Assembly: GCF_003999375.1 (NCBI RefSeq)
Contig: NZ_RJLC01000010.1
Coordinates: forward strand, 248,001-312,000
Origin: Pseudidiomarina mangrovi
Lineage (GTDB): Bacteria; Pseudomonadota; Gammaproteobacteria; Enterobacterales; Alteromonadaceae
Length of the DNA stretch: 64,000 bases
Direction of reading: 5' to 3'
Shown: in pieces, positions 56,136-64,000 of the stretch
How the letters are laid out: each line of letters opens with the position of its first letter
Numbering within the stretch: the stretch's first letter is position 1
Made by a program: the position numbers and the translations under genes
Notes under the pieces: model-generated
What the model was told of the DNA's origin: nothing
Database searches by the model: none
Seen by the model: only the letters and a program-made list of their open reading frames with translations

Positions 56136-58446
56136 AAGTTTTCGTACGCGACTGTTTGTTTTATTTGCTGGACTAGCCGGCGGCGCTCTCATTGTGTCGC
56201 TGGTGGCAGTTAGTTTAGCCACCAATAGTCAATCAGAACGGACGATTTCACGTGAGCTAGAAGTCAGTGAACGGGTTCTGGAAGAATTATTGGATGTGCG
56301 TGGCGATCAATTGTTGCAAGCCGCACAGATTCTTTCCGATGATTTTGGTTTTCGTGAAGCGGTGAGCAGTGGCGATGAGCAAACCATTATTTCCGCACTG
56401 GTGAATCATGGCGAACGTATCGGTACTGACTTGATGGTGTTGCAAACGCCTATGGGTGAAGAAATTGCTGCGACCCATGCGCTACAATCGCTGCCAGCAC
56501 TGGATATGCTGGCCGGTATGAATAGTACCTCAGGGCTGCTACGTATTGACCAGCGTATTTATCAACTCGTCACTGTGCCAGTGAAAGCACCTGACTTAAT
56601 TGCGTGGGCGACTTTTGGCTTTGTTGTTGATGATGAACTGGCGCAATTACTGCAGCAACTCACCGAAGCTGATATTACCTTCATGGACTTTAATCAGCGT
56701 GCCATTTTTGCCTCGAGTTTGAGTGCCGACCAGCAGCAGCGTTTGCGTGCCAGTGAATTGACCCCCGCAGGTTTTGAGCGCTGGCTCGGTGAAGAGCATT
56801 TGGCCGCACGGCAAGTGAGCTTGCAGCAGCATCGCTTGGGTTACATGAGTTCGGCCAATGCACTGTCGATCATTGTCAGTACCGACCGTGACGAGGCTAC
56901 TGCTGAGTTTCGTTTATTGCGCCAGCAGTTTGTTGGCATTGGTGCGGCCATGCTGCTGATGGCATTGGTGTTTGCTGGCGTAACCGCACGTAAGATTAAT
57001 CAGCCTTTGGCGCGCCTGAGCGCAGCGGCACAGAGGCTGCAAGAGGGTGATTATCAGCAGCCAGTAGCACTCAAGCGTAACGATGAATTTGGTCAGTTGG
57101 GTGATACCTTTGATGCTATGCAAGCCGCGGTTGCTGAGCGCGAAAGTCATATTCGCTACCAAGTTGAGCATGACTTATTGACCGACTTACCCAATCGCTT
57201 AAGTTTTCAGCAGCGTTTAAATGGCCTGTTAGAGGCACAACAGCCCGGTATTTTGGTCTTGTTGAACCTGATGCGGTTTCGCGAACTCAACGACCGTTTA
57301 GGGCAACGTATTGGTGATCAAATTCTACAGTTGGTAGCACGTCGGCTACGTGACCATGTGCCCAGCGATTGGTGGCTAGCGCGCCTGGCCGGTGATGAAT
57401 TTGTGCTGATTGGCGAGCAAAAGTCGATTCGAGCCGTTCAGCTGTTATTGGCAGAATTGCGCAAAGCGATGGAACTACCGCTGTTACTTGATGGCTCGCA
57501 TTATATGTGCGAATTCCGCTGTGGTTATTTGGAGTTTCCGCTAGCGGGTACTGATGTCGACAGCTTAGTGCGACGAACGCAAATTTGTACCGCCAAAGCC
57601 AAGAGCGAAAAGCAATTTGCGGTGCATTATCAAGATGGCATGGATGAACATCACATGCGTCGTTTGCAGATCCTGCAAAAGCTTCCCGAAGCGGTGCGCA
57701 GTCGCAAGATGCAGTTGCATTATCAGCCGAAAATAGCCTGCGCCAATGGCGTGGTGATTGGCGCTGAAGCCTTAATTCGTTGGCGCGACGAAGAGCTTGG
57801 CGTCGTGCGGCCTGATGAATTTATTCCATTGGCTGAGCAGTCCGGTGAAATTAATCGCATCACCCGCTGTGTGATTGAATCAGCGCTTGATCAGTTACAA
57901 CTCTGGCATGAGCAAGGGCAGCAGCTGATGATGGCAATCAACTTGTCGGCTATTGATTTACAGTGGCAAGAATTACCACAGTATATCGCCGCACAGGTGC
58001 GTGAACGGGGTCTTGCCCCCGGAAAAATCACCTTTGAAGTGACCGAAAGTGCAGTCATGATTGATCCCGAGCAAGCCATTTCGGTGTTGAGTGCAATTCG
58101 ACAACAAGGTATACGTATCTCTATTGATGATTATGGTACCGGCTATGCTTCGTTGGGGCAGTTGAAACGGTTACCAGTCGACGAGTTGAAGCTAGATCGT
58201 TCATTTATCGAGTTTTTACCTGCTAGCGCAGCGGACCAAACCATTGTTCGCTCAACCCTGGCGCTGGCTCATGAAATGGGTCTCACCACGGTGGCTGAAG
58301 GGGTTGAGGACGAGGGCGCGTGGACGGTATTGCAACAGCTTGGCTGTGACACCATGCAAGGCTTTTATTTTAGCCGGCCCTTGGCCGCTAGTGAGTTTGA
58401 TAAATGGCTCGTACAATACAGCCAGGGCATAATCCATGGAGATTAG
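56128..58446 (+). CDS. Transmembrane GGDEF/EAL c-di-GMP protein with degenerate GGDEF
   Basis: This 772-residue inner-membrane protein starts at the ATG at 56128 (overlapping the cupredoxin stop). Its order is TM1 (~8-29), a periplasmic sensor of ~235 residues, TM2 (~266-287), HAMP, GGDEF (~346-510) and EAL (~520-772). The GGDEF site reads AGDEF, and the first metal-binding Asp is replaced (LLNLMRF instead of LDxDxFK), so cyclase activity is doubtful. The EAL domain keeps AEALIRW, NLSAIDL and DDYGTGYASLGQL, so it is probably an active phosphodiesterase. Layout resembles LapD or MoxY-type receptors. Direct overlap with the cupredoxin gene suggests that the periplasmic domain senses the cupredoxin or its redox state; this is inference. 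Confidence 0.88.
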   Translation: MIRSFRTRLFVLFAGLAGGALIVSLVAVSLATNSQSERTISRELEVSERVLEELLDVRGDQLLQAAQILSDDFGFREAVSSGDEQTIISALVNHGERIGTDLMVLQTPMGEEIAATHALQSLPALDMLAGMNSTSGLLRIDQRIYQLVTVPVKAPDLIAWATFGFVVDDELAQLLQQLTEADITFMDFNQRAIFASSLSADQQQRLRASELTPAGFERWLGEEHLAARQVSLQQHRLGYMSSANALSIIVSTDRDEATAEFRLLRQQFVGIGAAMLLMALVFAGVTARKINQPLARLSAAAQRLQEGDYQQPVALKRNDEFGQLGDTFDAMQAAVAERESHIRYQVEHDLLTDLPNRLSFQQRLNGLLEAQQPGILVLLNLMRFRELNDRLGQRIGDQILQLVARRLRDHVPSDWWLARLAGDEFVLIGEQKSIRAVQLLLAELRKAMELPLLLDGSHYMCEFRCGYLEFPLAGTDVDSLVRRTQICTAKAKSEKQFAVHYQDGMDEHHMRRLQILQKLPEAVRSRKMQLHYQPKIACANGVVIGAEALIRWRDEELGVVRPDEFIPLAEQSGEINRITRCVIESALDQLQLWHEQGQQLMMAINLSAIDLQWQELPQYIAAQVRERGLAPGKITFEVTESAVMIDPEQAISVLSAIRQQGIRISIDDYGTGYASLGQLKRLPVDELKLDRSFIEFLPASAADQTIVRSTLALAHEMGLTTVAEGVEDEGAWTVLQQLGCDTMQGFYFSRPLAASEFDKWLVQYSQGIIHGD

Positions 58447-58447
58447 T

Positions 58448-59302
58448 ATGTACGGCAAAGATTTCGCTATGGTTCGGGTATTTTTTCTGATCATGCTAGC
58501 GGTCAGTGTAGTGCCGGCGGCGCATGCCGAGGGGCGCTTACTAGCGACTGGCGGAGCCACCACCATTGAGGGTAGTGCCGGCGGTGGTATCGTGCCGTGG
58601 GCAACCTTATCGAGTTATGCAGCTGAAGGCGAGTGGGGCGGCACGGTTCAGTTAAATTACGCCGATGTTGAGGACTATCAACTGGACGTTGTAGGAGCCA
58701 CCTTAAACTATGGAAATCGGTTGGAGTTATCCTATGCACGGCAAGATTTTTCCCTCAGTCGTTTGGGCGGGTCGCTCAAACAAGATATTTATGGGGTGAA
58801 AGTACGTGTTGCTGGTGATGTCATCTATGGTGAACTGCCACAGTTTAGTATTGGTATGCAGCACAAACGCAATCAAACCTTTGCGCTGCCACAAGCCGTT
58901 GGTGCGCGCTCTGATAGCGGCACCGATTATTACTTAGCGGCTACCAAAGCCTGGCTTGATGGGCCTTTTCACCGCACCTGGCTGGCGAATATCACACTGC
59001 GTGCGACGAAAGCCAACGAGACTGGGTTGCTGGGTTTTGGCGGTGATTTGAATAACGACTATGAGCTGATGACCGAAGCCAGTGTTGGTATGTTTCTAAA
59101 TCGTCATTGGATCGTCGGTGTTGAGTATCGGCAAAAACCGAACAATCTGGGCTTTGCCGCTGAGCAGGATTGGCACGATGTGTTCGTCGGTTGGTTTCCG
59201 AATAAGCGCTTTGCCGTGGTCGGTGCGTACACCAATTTAAAAACCATTGCCGGCGCGCCTGAGCAAAAAGGGTTTTATATAAACCTGCAAGTTTCGCTGT
59301 AA
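58448..59302 (+). CDS. DUF3034 family outer-membrane-like protein
   Basis: This 284-residue protein has a signal peptide (about 1-27, VVPAAHA-EG) and an all-beta pattern of alternating residues ending in F/L (FYINLQVSL), typical of a small outer-membrane barrel. It begins GGATTIEGSAGGGIVPWATLSSY, which I recognise as a DUF3034-type start; the function of the family is unknown. GGAG lies six bases before the ATG at 58448, one base after the GGDEF/EAL stop. It is the third gene of the cassette, between the c-di-GMP protein and the globin. Confidence 0.75.
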   Translation: MYGKDFAMVRVFFLIMLAVSVVPAAHAEGRLLATGGATTIEGSAGGGIVPWATLSSYAAEGEWGGTVQLNYADVEDYQLDVVGATLNYGNRLELSYARQDFSLSRLGGSLKQDIYGVKVRVAGDVIYGELPQFSIGMQHKRNQTFALPQAVGARSDSGTDYYLAATKAWLDGPFHRTWLANITLRATKANETGLLGFGGDLNNDYELMTEASVGMFLNRHWIVGVEYRQKPNNLGFAAEQDWHDVFVGWFPNKRFAVVGAYTNLKTIAGAPEQKGFYINLQVSL

Positions 59303-59314
59303 CCAGAGGTGATT

Positions 59315-59743
59315 ATGTTTCGACCCGTTATCATGTCTTTAGCGCTGCTACTTGGCAGTATGGTCATGCCGGCACAGGCAGCAAGTGATGATTCGCTCTA
59401 TCAAGCCTTAGGTCAGCAACAGGGCATCAGTGCTTTGATGGAAACCTTCATTCTTGAGATTGCTGACGATGAGCGTATTGTGCACCATTTTGAGAAAACT
59501 GATATTGAACGCCTGCACCGTATGTTGACCGAGCAAATTTGTGAACTCAGCGGTGGGCCTTGCAGCTATTCAGGCGATGATATGGTCACCGTGCACACTG
59601 GCATGAATGTGACCACAGCTGAATTTAATGCGCTGGTGGAAGATTTGATTGCGGCTATGGAGCAGCATGAGATTGCAGTCAGTGCACAAAACCGATTACT
59701 TGCTATACTGGCGGCCATGCATAAGGAAGTCGTCAACTTATAA
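59315..59743 (+). CDS. Exported group 1 truncated hemoglobin
   Basis: This 142-residue protein has a signal peptide (about 1-22, AQA-A) followed by a single truncated globin domain. The predicted proximal heme ligand is H94 in TVHTGMNVTTAEFNALV, and the ICELSGGPCSYSG segment aligns with the group 1 EF region. Cys76 and Cys83 could form a disulfide. Group 1 globins bind O2 and NO; most are cytoplasmic, so a periplasmic one is notable. AGAGG lies five bases before the ATG. It starts 12 bp after the DUF3034 gene. Confidence 0.8.
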   Translation: MFRPVIMSLALLLGSMVMPAQAASDDSLYQALGQQQGISALMETFILEIADDERIVHHFEKTDIERLHRMLTEQICELSGGPCSYSGDDMVTVHTGMNVTTAEFNALVEDLIAAMEQHEIAVSAQNRLLAILAAMHKEVVNL

Positions 59744-59754
59744 CAGGTAGCCGC

Positions 59755-61134
59755 ATGGTAAAAATTAAAGTTCCACACACCCTGATCTTGTTGTTGTACA
59801 TCATGATCGGGGCTCTCATCCTCACTTGGGTTGTACCCGCCGGTGAATTTCAAATCAGTGTAAATGACCTTGGTCAAACCGTGGTGGTGCCTGGCACCTA
59901 TAGTACCGTGGATGATGCTGAGCAATTATCACCACTGGCGTTGTTAATGGTGATACCGCAAGCCCTTGGCGATGCCCAAGGGGTGATTTTCTTTGTCCTG
60001 CTGATCGGTGGGGTCATGGGTATTTTGCGCGCTACGGGTATGCTCGATGCAGTGATTGGTTTGCTGCTGCGCAAATTTGCCGATAAGACCGGCTGGTTGA
60101 TTTTAGGTGGTATGCTGACCTTTGGTATTTTTTCGGCGCTGATTGGGGTGGCAGAAGAATACTTGATTTTCGTCGCCATGTTGGTTGCCTTGTGCCGCGC
60201 CTTAAAGCTTGATGGCATCACCGCCATGGGGATTCTGATTGTCGGGTACGGCATCGGCTATGGCTTATCGTTGTTTAACCCGTTTACCTTGCTGATTGCG
60301 CAAGCCATTGCCGAAGTGCCGCCAGCATCGGGGTTATGGTATCGCTTAGCGTTATGGCCGGTGCTGTTGGCGATTGGTTTTCATCATGTTTACCGCTACG
60401 CCAAAATGGTCGCTGCCGACCCAAGCAAGTCGCTACTAGCGGATTTGCAGCCCAGCGGTGCGGTCACCCAAGCTAGCGATTATCCGGCCTTAAATACACG
60501 TCATAAATTTATTTTGCTGGGCTTTGTAGTCACCCTAGGCTTGCTGGTGTGGGGCATTAAAGAGCATGGCTGGTATCTGGTTGAACTCAGTGCCTTGTTC
60601 CTAGGCTTTGGCCTTTACGCCGCGTTGATATCGGGGCTGACCAGCAGCAATGCGGCGAACCGGTTTATTGAGGGCGCCGCAGAACTCACCGGAACGGCTA
60701 TTTTGATTGGTTTTGCCCGCTCCATTGCGATGCTGATGGAACAAGGGCAAATTCTCGATACCGTGATTTATTACCTGGCTATGCCGGTAGAAGCCTTGGG
60801 CGCCCACTTTGGTGCGGTTTCCATGTTGTTTATCCAAAGCATTCTCAACTTCTTTATTCCGTCAGGCAGCGGCCAAGCCTTTGTCACTATGCCGATTATG
60901 GTCCCCATTGCCGATACCGCAGGTATTGGTCGGCAAGTGGCGGTGCTGGCCTTTCAGATGGGCGATGGCCTGATGAATATGATCGTGCCGACTAACGCGG
61001 TGCTGATGGGCATTTTGGGTCTTGCTGGAGTGCCTTATGAGCGCTGGTTTAAGTTTATTGCGCCGTTGATGGTGAAGCTGCTGCTGGCCTGTGCCGTATC
61101 TATGCTGGTGGCGGTGAGCATCGGCTACAGCTAA
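59755..61134 (+). CDS. YfcC family (DcuC-like) membrane transporter
   Basis: This 459-residue integral membrane protein has about 12 predicted helices, starting KIKVPHTLILLLYIMIGALI with the TWVVPAGEF segment typical of YfcC/DcuC (C4-dicarboxylate anaerobic carrier) proteins. NPFTLLIAQAIAEVPPASG and the C-terminal FFIPSGSGQAFVTMPIMVP and MGDGLMNMIVPTNA motifs are the repeated family signatures. Substrates of most members are unverified; C4-dicarboxylates, basic amino acids or peptides are possible. It starts 11 bp after the globin stop and may belong to the cassette transcript. Confidence 0.82.
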   Translation: MVKIKVPHTLILLLYIMIGALILTWVVPAGEFQISVNDLGQTVVVPGTYSTVDDAEQLSPLALLMVIPQALGDAQGVIFFVLLIGGVMGILRATGMLDAVIGLLLRKFADKTGWLILGGMLTFGIFSALIGVAEEYLIFVAMLVALCRALKLDGITAMGILIVGYGIGYGLSLFNPFTLLIAQAIAEVPPASGLWYRLALWPVLLAIGFHHVYRYAKMVAADPSKSLLADLQPSGAVTQASDYPALNTRHKFILLGFVVTLGLLVWGIKEHGWYLVELSALFLGFGLYAALISGLTSSNAANRFIEGAAELTGTAILIGFARSIAMLMEQGQILDTVIYYLAMPVEALGAHFGAVSMLFIQSILNFFIPSGSGQAFVTMPIMVPIADTAGIGRQVAVLAFQMGDGLMNMIVPTNAVLMGILGLAGVPYERWFKFIAPLMVKLLLACAVSMLVAVSIGYS

Positions 61135-61163
61135 GCGGTGGCCGATGTCGGTTCACTGTCGTG

Positions 61164-61183
61164 CGGCAGTCGGGTGACTGCCG
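61164..61183. repeat. Inverted repeat before the XRE-DUF805 gene
   Basis: CGGCAGTC (61164-61171) and GACTGCCG (61176-61183) form a perfect 8-bp hairpin with a 4-nt loop. No T-run follows, so it is either a weak terminator for the YfcC gene or an operator for the next gene, which encodes a DNA-binding domain. Confidence 0.5.
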
Positions 61184-61241
61184 TGGCGAATGCGGGTGAA
61201 TCCATTGACACTGTTGGTGACCTCAGAAGGAGAGCGAACCA

Positions 61242-61790
61242 ATGCAAGTAAATAGTGAGTATATTCGCCAACTGCGCCAACAACGTGGTTGGTCACAAGA
61301 ACAATTAGCTGCTATTGCTGGGGTGAATGCGCGCACCATTCAACGGCTGGAACGCGGTACTCAAGCCTCGGTGGATACCCTAAAAGCCTTAGCGGTAGCT
61401 TTTGCGGTGGACTATCAGCAATTGTTATTGACGCCACAACAGCAACCTGAGTCTTGGTATCAGCGCAGCCCAATGCTGAGCGCCTTATTGGCCGGGCTGC
61501 GGCAATTCGATCAATTCCACGGGCGCTGGTCGCGGGCGGAGTTTTGGTGGTTTATGCTACCCATTCTTGTGCTTCTGGCCGTCGCCGCGGTCATTCATCC
61601 AATCGCCGCAACAATCACCAAGCTGATGGTATTACTGCCTATGCTGGCTGCTGGTAGTCGCCGGTTGCGCGATGCCGGGCAGAGTCCGTGGTGGCAATTG
61701 ATGCATTTGGTGCCTGCCGCAGGGTCGGTGGTGGTGATTATTTTATGGTGTTTCCCAAGTGTTGAAGAAACCGATGAGGTGGCTTTTTAA
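61242..61790 (+). CDS. XRE-family HTH fused to a DUF805 membrane domain
   Basis: The 182-residue protein has a Cro/C1-type helix-turn-helix (about 5-60: RQLRQQRGWSQEQLAAIAGV, then ARTIQRLERG). A DUF805-type membrane part follows (about 85-172) with FHGRWSRAEFWWFML, two or three helices and SRRLRDAGQSPWWQLMHLVP. Such a protein would be a membrane-tethered transcription regulator; DUF805 function is unknown. AAGGAG precedes the ATG. Its stop overlaps the sseA start by one base (TAATG), so the two are coupled. Targets are unknown; self-regulation through the upstream inverted repeat is possible. Confidence 0.75.
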   Translation: MQVNSEYIRQLRQQRGWSQEQLAAIAGVNARTIQRLERGTQASVDTLKALAVAFAVDYQQLLLTPQQQPESWYQRSPMLSALLAGLRQFDQFHGRWSRAEFWWFMLPILVLLAVAAVIHPIAATITKLMVLLPMLAAGSRRLRDAGQSPWWQLMHLVPAAGSVVVIILWCFPSVEETDEVAF

Positions 61791-62632
61791 TGACTCAACA
61801 GGCGGCGTTTCCAGCAGTCGTGAGCACAACATGGTTGGCGGAGAATTTGCGCCGCCCTGAGCTAGTGCTGTTGGATTGCAGCATGCGCAAAGTGGTAGGT
61901 AAAGAGCCCCTAGTGTATGAACGCCTTGCCGTTATTCCGGGGGCGCAGCAACTGGATTTAGAGCAGCAGTTGCTGGATATAAGCGCGGCGCTACCAAATG
62001 CTTTTCCAAGCGCTGCGCAAGTCAGCGCAGTGATGCAAGCACTGGGCGTTGATGCCAACAGCCTCATTGTGCTGTACGACAATCAAGGCATATATAGTGC
62101 GCCGCGGGCTTGGGTTATCCTGAAAGCCATGGGCCATAAGCAGGTGGCGGTGCTCGATGGCGGTTTACCGCAATGGCTGAACGAGCAGCGCGCTACAGAA
62201 TCGAACTATGCGCAAGCCAGCAGCGCTGGCAATTTTATGGCGCAATTCGAGCCGTCATGGCTGGTGAACAAGCAACAGGTTGAAGCGGCGCTGCAGCAAG
62301 CCCAGGTTGGTATTGTCGATGCGCGTTCGGCCGATCGCTTTCACGGGCACAAACCCGAGCCCCGCGCCGACATGCGCAGTGGGCATATTCCCGGTTCGTG
62401 TAATTTGCCATTTGGTGAGTTGATGCAGGGCTTTTGCTTTATGCCGCCAGAGCAGTTAGCTGCGGCCTTTAGCACGCTCGGCCTTAGCAACAAACAGCAG
62501 CTGTTGTTTACCTGTGGCTCCGGCATCACCGCCTGTATTTTATTGCTGGCGGCCGAGCATGCCGGGTTGACGCCGAGCAAGCAGCTCTATGATGGCTCGT
62601 GGGCCGAGTGGGGGCTGATTCAAAGCAGCTAA
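61790..62632 (+). CDS. sseA: 3-mercaptopyruvate sulfurtransferase (rhodanese family)
   Basis: This 280-residue protein has two rhodanese domains (about 10-135 and 155-278). The catalytic cysteine is in the C-terminal CGSGITAC loop, the CG[S/T]GxT pattern of mercaptopyruvate sulfurtransferases rather than thiosulfate rhodaneses (CRKGVTA). The GGLPQWLNEQ segment ends the first domain and ARSADRFHGHKPEPRADMRSG is typical of SseA. It would transfer sulfur from mercaptopyruvate to cyanide or thiols in the cytoplasm. It is coupled to the XRE-DUF805 gene and converges on ychF. Confidence 0.88.
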   Translation: MTQQAAFPAVVSTTWLAENLRRPELVLLDCSMRKVVGKEPLVYERLAVIPGAQQLDLEQQLLDISAALPNAFPSAAQVSAVMQALGVDANSLIVLYDNQGIYSAPRAWVILKAMGHKQVAVLDGGLPQWLNEQRATESNYAQASSAGNFMAQFEPSWLVNKQQVEAALQQAQVGIVDARSADRFHGHKPEPRADMRSGHIPGSCNLPFGELMQGFCFMPPEQLAAAFSTLGLSNKQQLLFTCGSGITACILLLAAEHAGLTPSKQLYDGSWAEWGLIQSS

Positions 62633-62638
62633 AACGAA

Positions 62639-62666
62639 CAAGGGCGACTGTATGCAGTCGCCCTTG
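62639..62666. terminator. Perfect hairpin between convergent sseA and ychF
   Basis: CAAGGGCGACTG (62639-62650), TATG loop, CAGTCGCCCTTG (62655-62666): a perfect 12-bp stem six bp after the sseA stop. There is no T-run on either strand, so termination would be weak or Rho-assisted; it may also act as an mRNA 3'-end stabiliser for both genes. Confidence 0.6.
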
Positions 62667-62687
62667 GTATTCAACGCAGTCATTGCG

Positions 62688-63779
62688 TTACACGTTAAAG
62701 CGGAATAAAATCACATCGCCGTCTTTAACGACATAATCTTTACCTTCTTCGCGGCGTTTACCGGCTTCTTTAGCGCCGTTTTCACCCTTGAACTGCACGT
62801 AGTCATCAAAACCTACCACCACCGCACGGATAAAGCCTTTCTCAAAATCCGAGTGAATTTTGCCTGCGGCTTGTGGGGCGGTTGCGCCCACTGGAATAGT
62901 CCAAGCGCGCACTTCTTTCACCCCAGCGGTGAAATAGGTTTGTAAGTTCAATAACTGATAGCCGCCACGAATCACCCGGTTTAAGCCCGGCTCGGTCAGG
63001 CCTAAGTCGGCCATAAACTCGGCTTTTTCGGCTTCATCTAGTTCGGCAATTTCGCTTTCAATTTCAGCACATACTGGCACCACAATGGCGTTTTCTTTCG
63101 CTGCAATGGCACGTACCGTGTCTAAATACGGGTTATTTTCAAAACCATCGTCGTTGACGTTAGCAATGTACATGGTGGGCTTCATGGTCAGCAGGTTATA
63201 TGAGCGGATCACTGCTTTTTCATCGTCGCTTAGTGCCACTGAACGAGCCATTTCACCTTGCTCTAAAGCCGGCAACAATTTTTGCAGCACAGTGACTTCG
63301 GCAGCTGCTTGTTTATCGCCGCCTTTGGCCTTTTTACCTTGGCGGTGGATGGCTTTCTCAACACTGTCTAAATCGGCTAAAGCTAATTCAGTGTTGATAA
63401 TTTCGATGTCTTCGGCCGGGTCTACTTTGCCAGCAACATGCACAATGTTGTCGTTTTCAAAGCAGCGTACCACGTGACCAATGGCATCGGTTTCACGAAT
63501 GTTGGCAAGGAACTGGTTGCCCAAACCTTCACCTTTCGAGGCGCCTTTCACTAACCCGGCGATATCCACGAATTCCATGCTGGTAGGTACCACGCGCTGC
63601 GGATTCACAATAGCCGCTAAGGCATCAAGGCGCTCATCCGGAACCGCGACCACGCCAGTGTTTGGCTCAATGGTACAAAACGGAAAGTTGGCAGCTTCAA
63701 TGCCAGCCTTGGTTAAGGCGTTAAAAAGGGTTGATTTACCAACATTAGGAAGACCAACAATGCCACATTTGAAACCCAT
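62688..63779 (-). CDS. ychF: Redox-regulated ATPase/GTPase YchF
   Basis: YchF (OLA1-type) is an Obg-family P-loop NTPase that prefers ATP and has been tied to oxidative stress and ribosome function. The 363 residues show G1 [15 protein letters not shown], the G3 [19 protein letters not shown] switch, an altered G4 (NVND instead of NKxD), a coiled-coil insertion and a C-terminal TGS domain. It follows pth by a few bases, the conserved pth-ychF pair. Confidence 0.97.
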   Translation of the reverse strand: MGFKCGIVGLPNVGKSTLFNALTKAGIEAANFPFCTIEPNTGVVAVPDERLDALAAIVNPQRVVPTSMEFVDIAGLVKGASKGEGLGNQFLANIRETDAIGHVVRCFENDNIVHVAGKVDPAEDIEIINTELALADLDSVEKAIHRQGKKAKGGDKQAAAEVTVLQKLLPALEQGEMARSVALSDDEKAVIRSYNLLTMKPTMYIANVNDDGFENNPYLDTVRAIAAKENAIVVPVCAEIESEIAELDEAEKAEFMADLGLTEPGLNRVIRGGYQLLNLQTYFTAGVKEVRAWTIPVGATAPQAAGKIHSDFEKGFIRAVVVGFDDYVQFKGENGAKEAGKRREEGKDYVVKDGDVILFRFNV

Positions 63780-63781
63780 AA

Positions 63782-64000
63782 TTAATCTCGCTGTGCTTTA
63801 AAACTGTGTAAGAACTGCTGGGCGGCCAGCATACCTTGGTCGACCAATAGGTCAATACCGCGGCACGCTTGGTCGATGCTTTGCTCGAGCAACTGTTGCT
63901 CGCTGGCAGGGGCTTTACCGAGCACGAAGCCGGTGACCCGAGCTTTGTCGCCAGGGTGGCCTATGCCAATGCGCAGGCGGTGAAACTGGTCACTACCGAG
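63782..64000 (-). CDS. pth: Peptidyl-tRNA hydrolase, 3' part only
   Basis: The last 72 codons of a gene that runs off the right edge. The readable C-terminus ([14 protein letters not shown], then [15 protein letters not shown], ending HSFKAQRD) matches Pth, which frees tRNA from drop-off peptidyl-tRNA. The N-terminal active site (His, Asn) lies outside the window. It is 2 bp before ychF on the same strand. Confidence 0.93.
   Translation of the reverse strand, partial: LGSDQFHRLRIGIGHPGDKARVTGFVLGKAPASEQQLLEQSIDQACRGIDLLVDQGMLAAQQFLHSFKAQRD

Noticed and set aside
61205-61241. Sigma70 promoter from the TTGACA at about 61205
   Set aside because: No -10-like sequence at suitable distance before the ribosome-binding site.

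Overview
The window is a stretch of chromosome from a marine-type gammaproteobacterium. Protein sequences and gene order follow the Escherichia coli/Pseudomonas pattern closely (dnaK-dnaJ-dapB-carAB-greA, yhbY/rlmE-ftsH-folP-glmM-tpiA-secG-tRNA-metY-rimP-nusA-infB-rbfA-truB-rpsO-pnp-nlpI, and the lip-dacA-rlpA-mltB-rodA-mrdA-rlmH-rsfS-nadD-holA-lptE-leuS-lnt-corC-ybeY-ybeZ-miaB block). The accessory genes (orphan flavin-dependent halogenase, class IV D-amino-acid transaminase, DUF3034 protein, secreted truncated globin) suggest the Alteromonadales, perhaps Idiomarinaceae. That placement is inferred from gene content, not computed.

Region 1 (1-13.5 kb, mostly +): the tail of a halogenase gene; a heat-shock chaperone block (sigma32-type promoter, dnaK, dnaJ, a lipoprotein M48 protease); a dicarboxylate/amino-acid symporter overlapping dapB; carA-carB-greA, with an intrinsic terminator in the carA leader; then a divergent pair of small helix-turn-helix regulators inserted before yhbY. 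Region 2 (13.5-30.5 kb, +): rlmE-ftsH, folP-glmM, tpiA-secG, two tRNAs and the nusA-infB translation/transcription operon, then rpsO, pnp, nlpI and a secreted metallopeptidase that overlaps nlpI. Tandem terminators precede rimP and a five-copy 13-bp repeat sits in the pnp leader.

Region 3 (30.5-51 kb, all -): a dense, largely overlapping array for lipoate synthesis (lipB, lipA), peptidoglycan elongation and maturation (mrdA, rodA, mltB, rlpA, dacA), ribosome maturation (rlmH, rsfS, ybeY), NAD synthesis (nadD), DNA polymerase delta (holA), LPS assembly (lptE), leuS, lipoprotein acylation (lnt) and tRNA thiolation (miaB). A D-amino-acid transaminase sits between dacA and ybeD.

Region 4 (51-64 kb): a DMT exporter and a UbiF-type hydroxylase, a five-tRNA operon (Met, Leu-TAG, Gln, Gln, Leu-CAG), fumC, and then a divergent cassette: secreted cupredoxin, transmembrane degenerate-GGDEF/EAL protein, DUF3034 outer-membrane-like protein, exported truncated hemoglobin and YfcC-type permease. 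This cassette is the best candidate for an undescribed system: a periplasmic metal/gas-binding module physically linked to c-di-GMP turnover. An XRE-DUF805 fusion, a mercaptopyruvate sulfurtransferase, ychF and the 3' part of pth close the window. I saw no insertion sequence, CRISPR array, rRNA or intact prophage. No stretch longer than about 300 bases lacks genes, apart from the tRNA and leader regions described.
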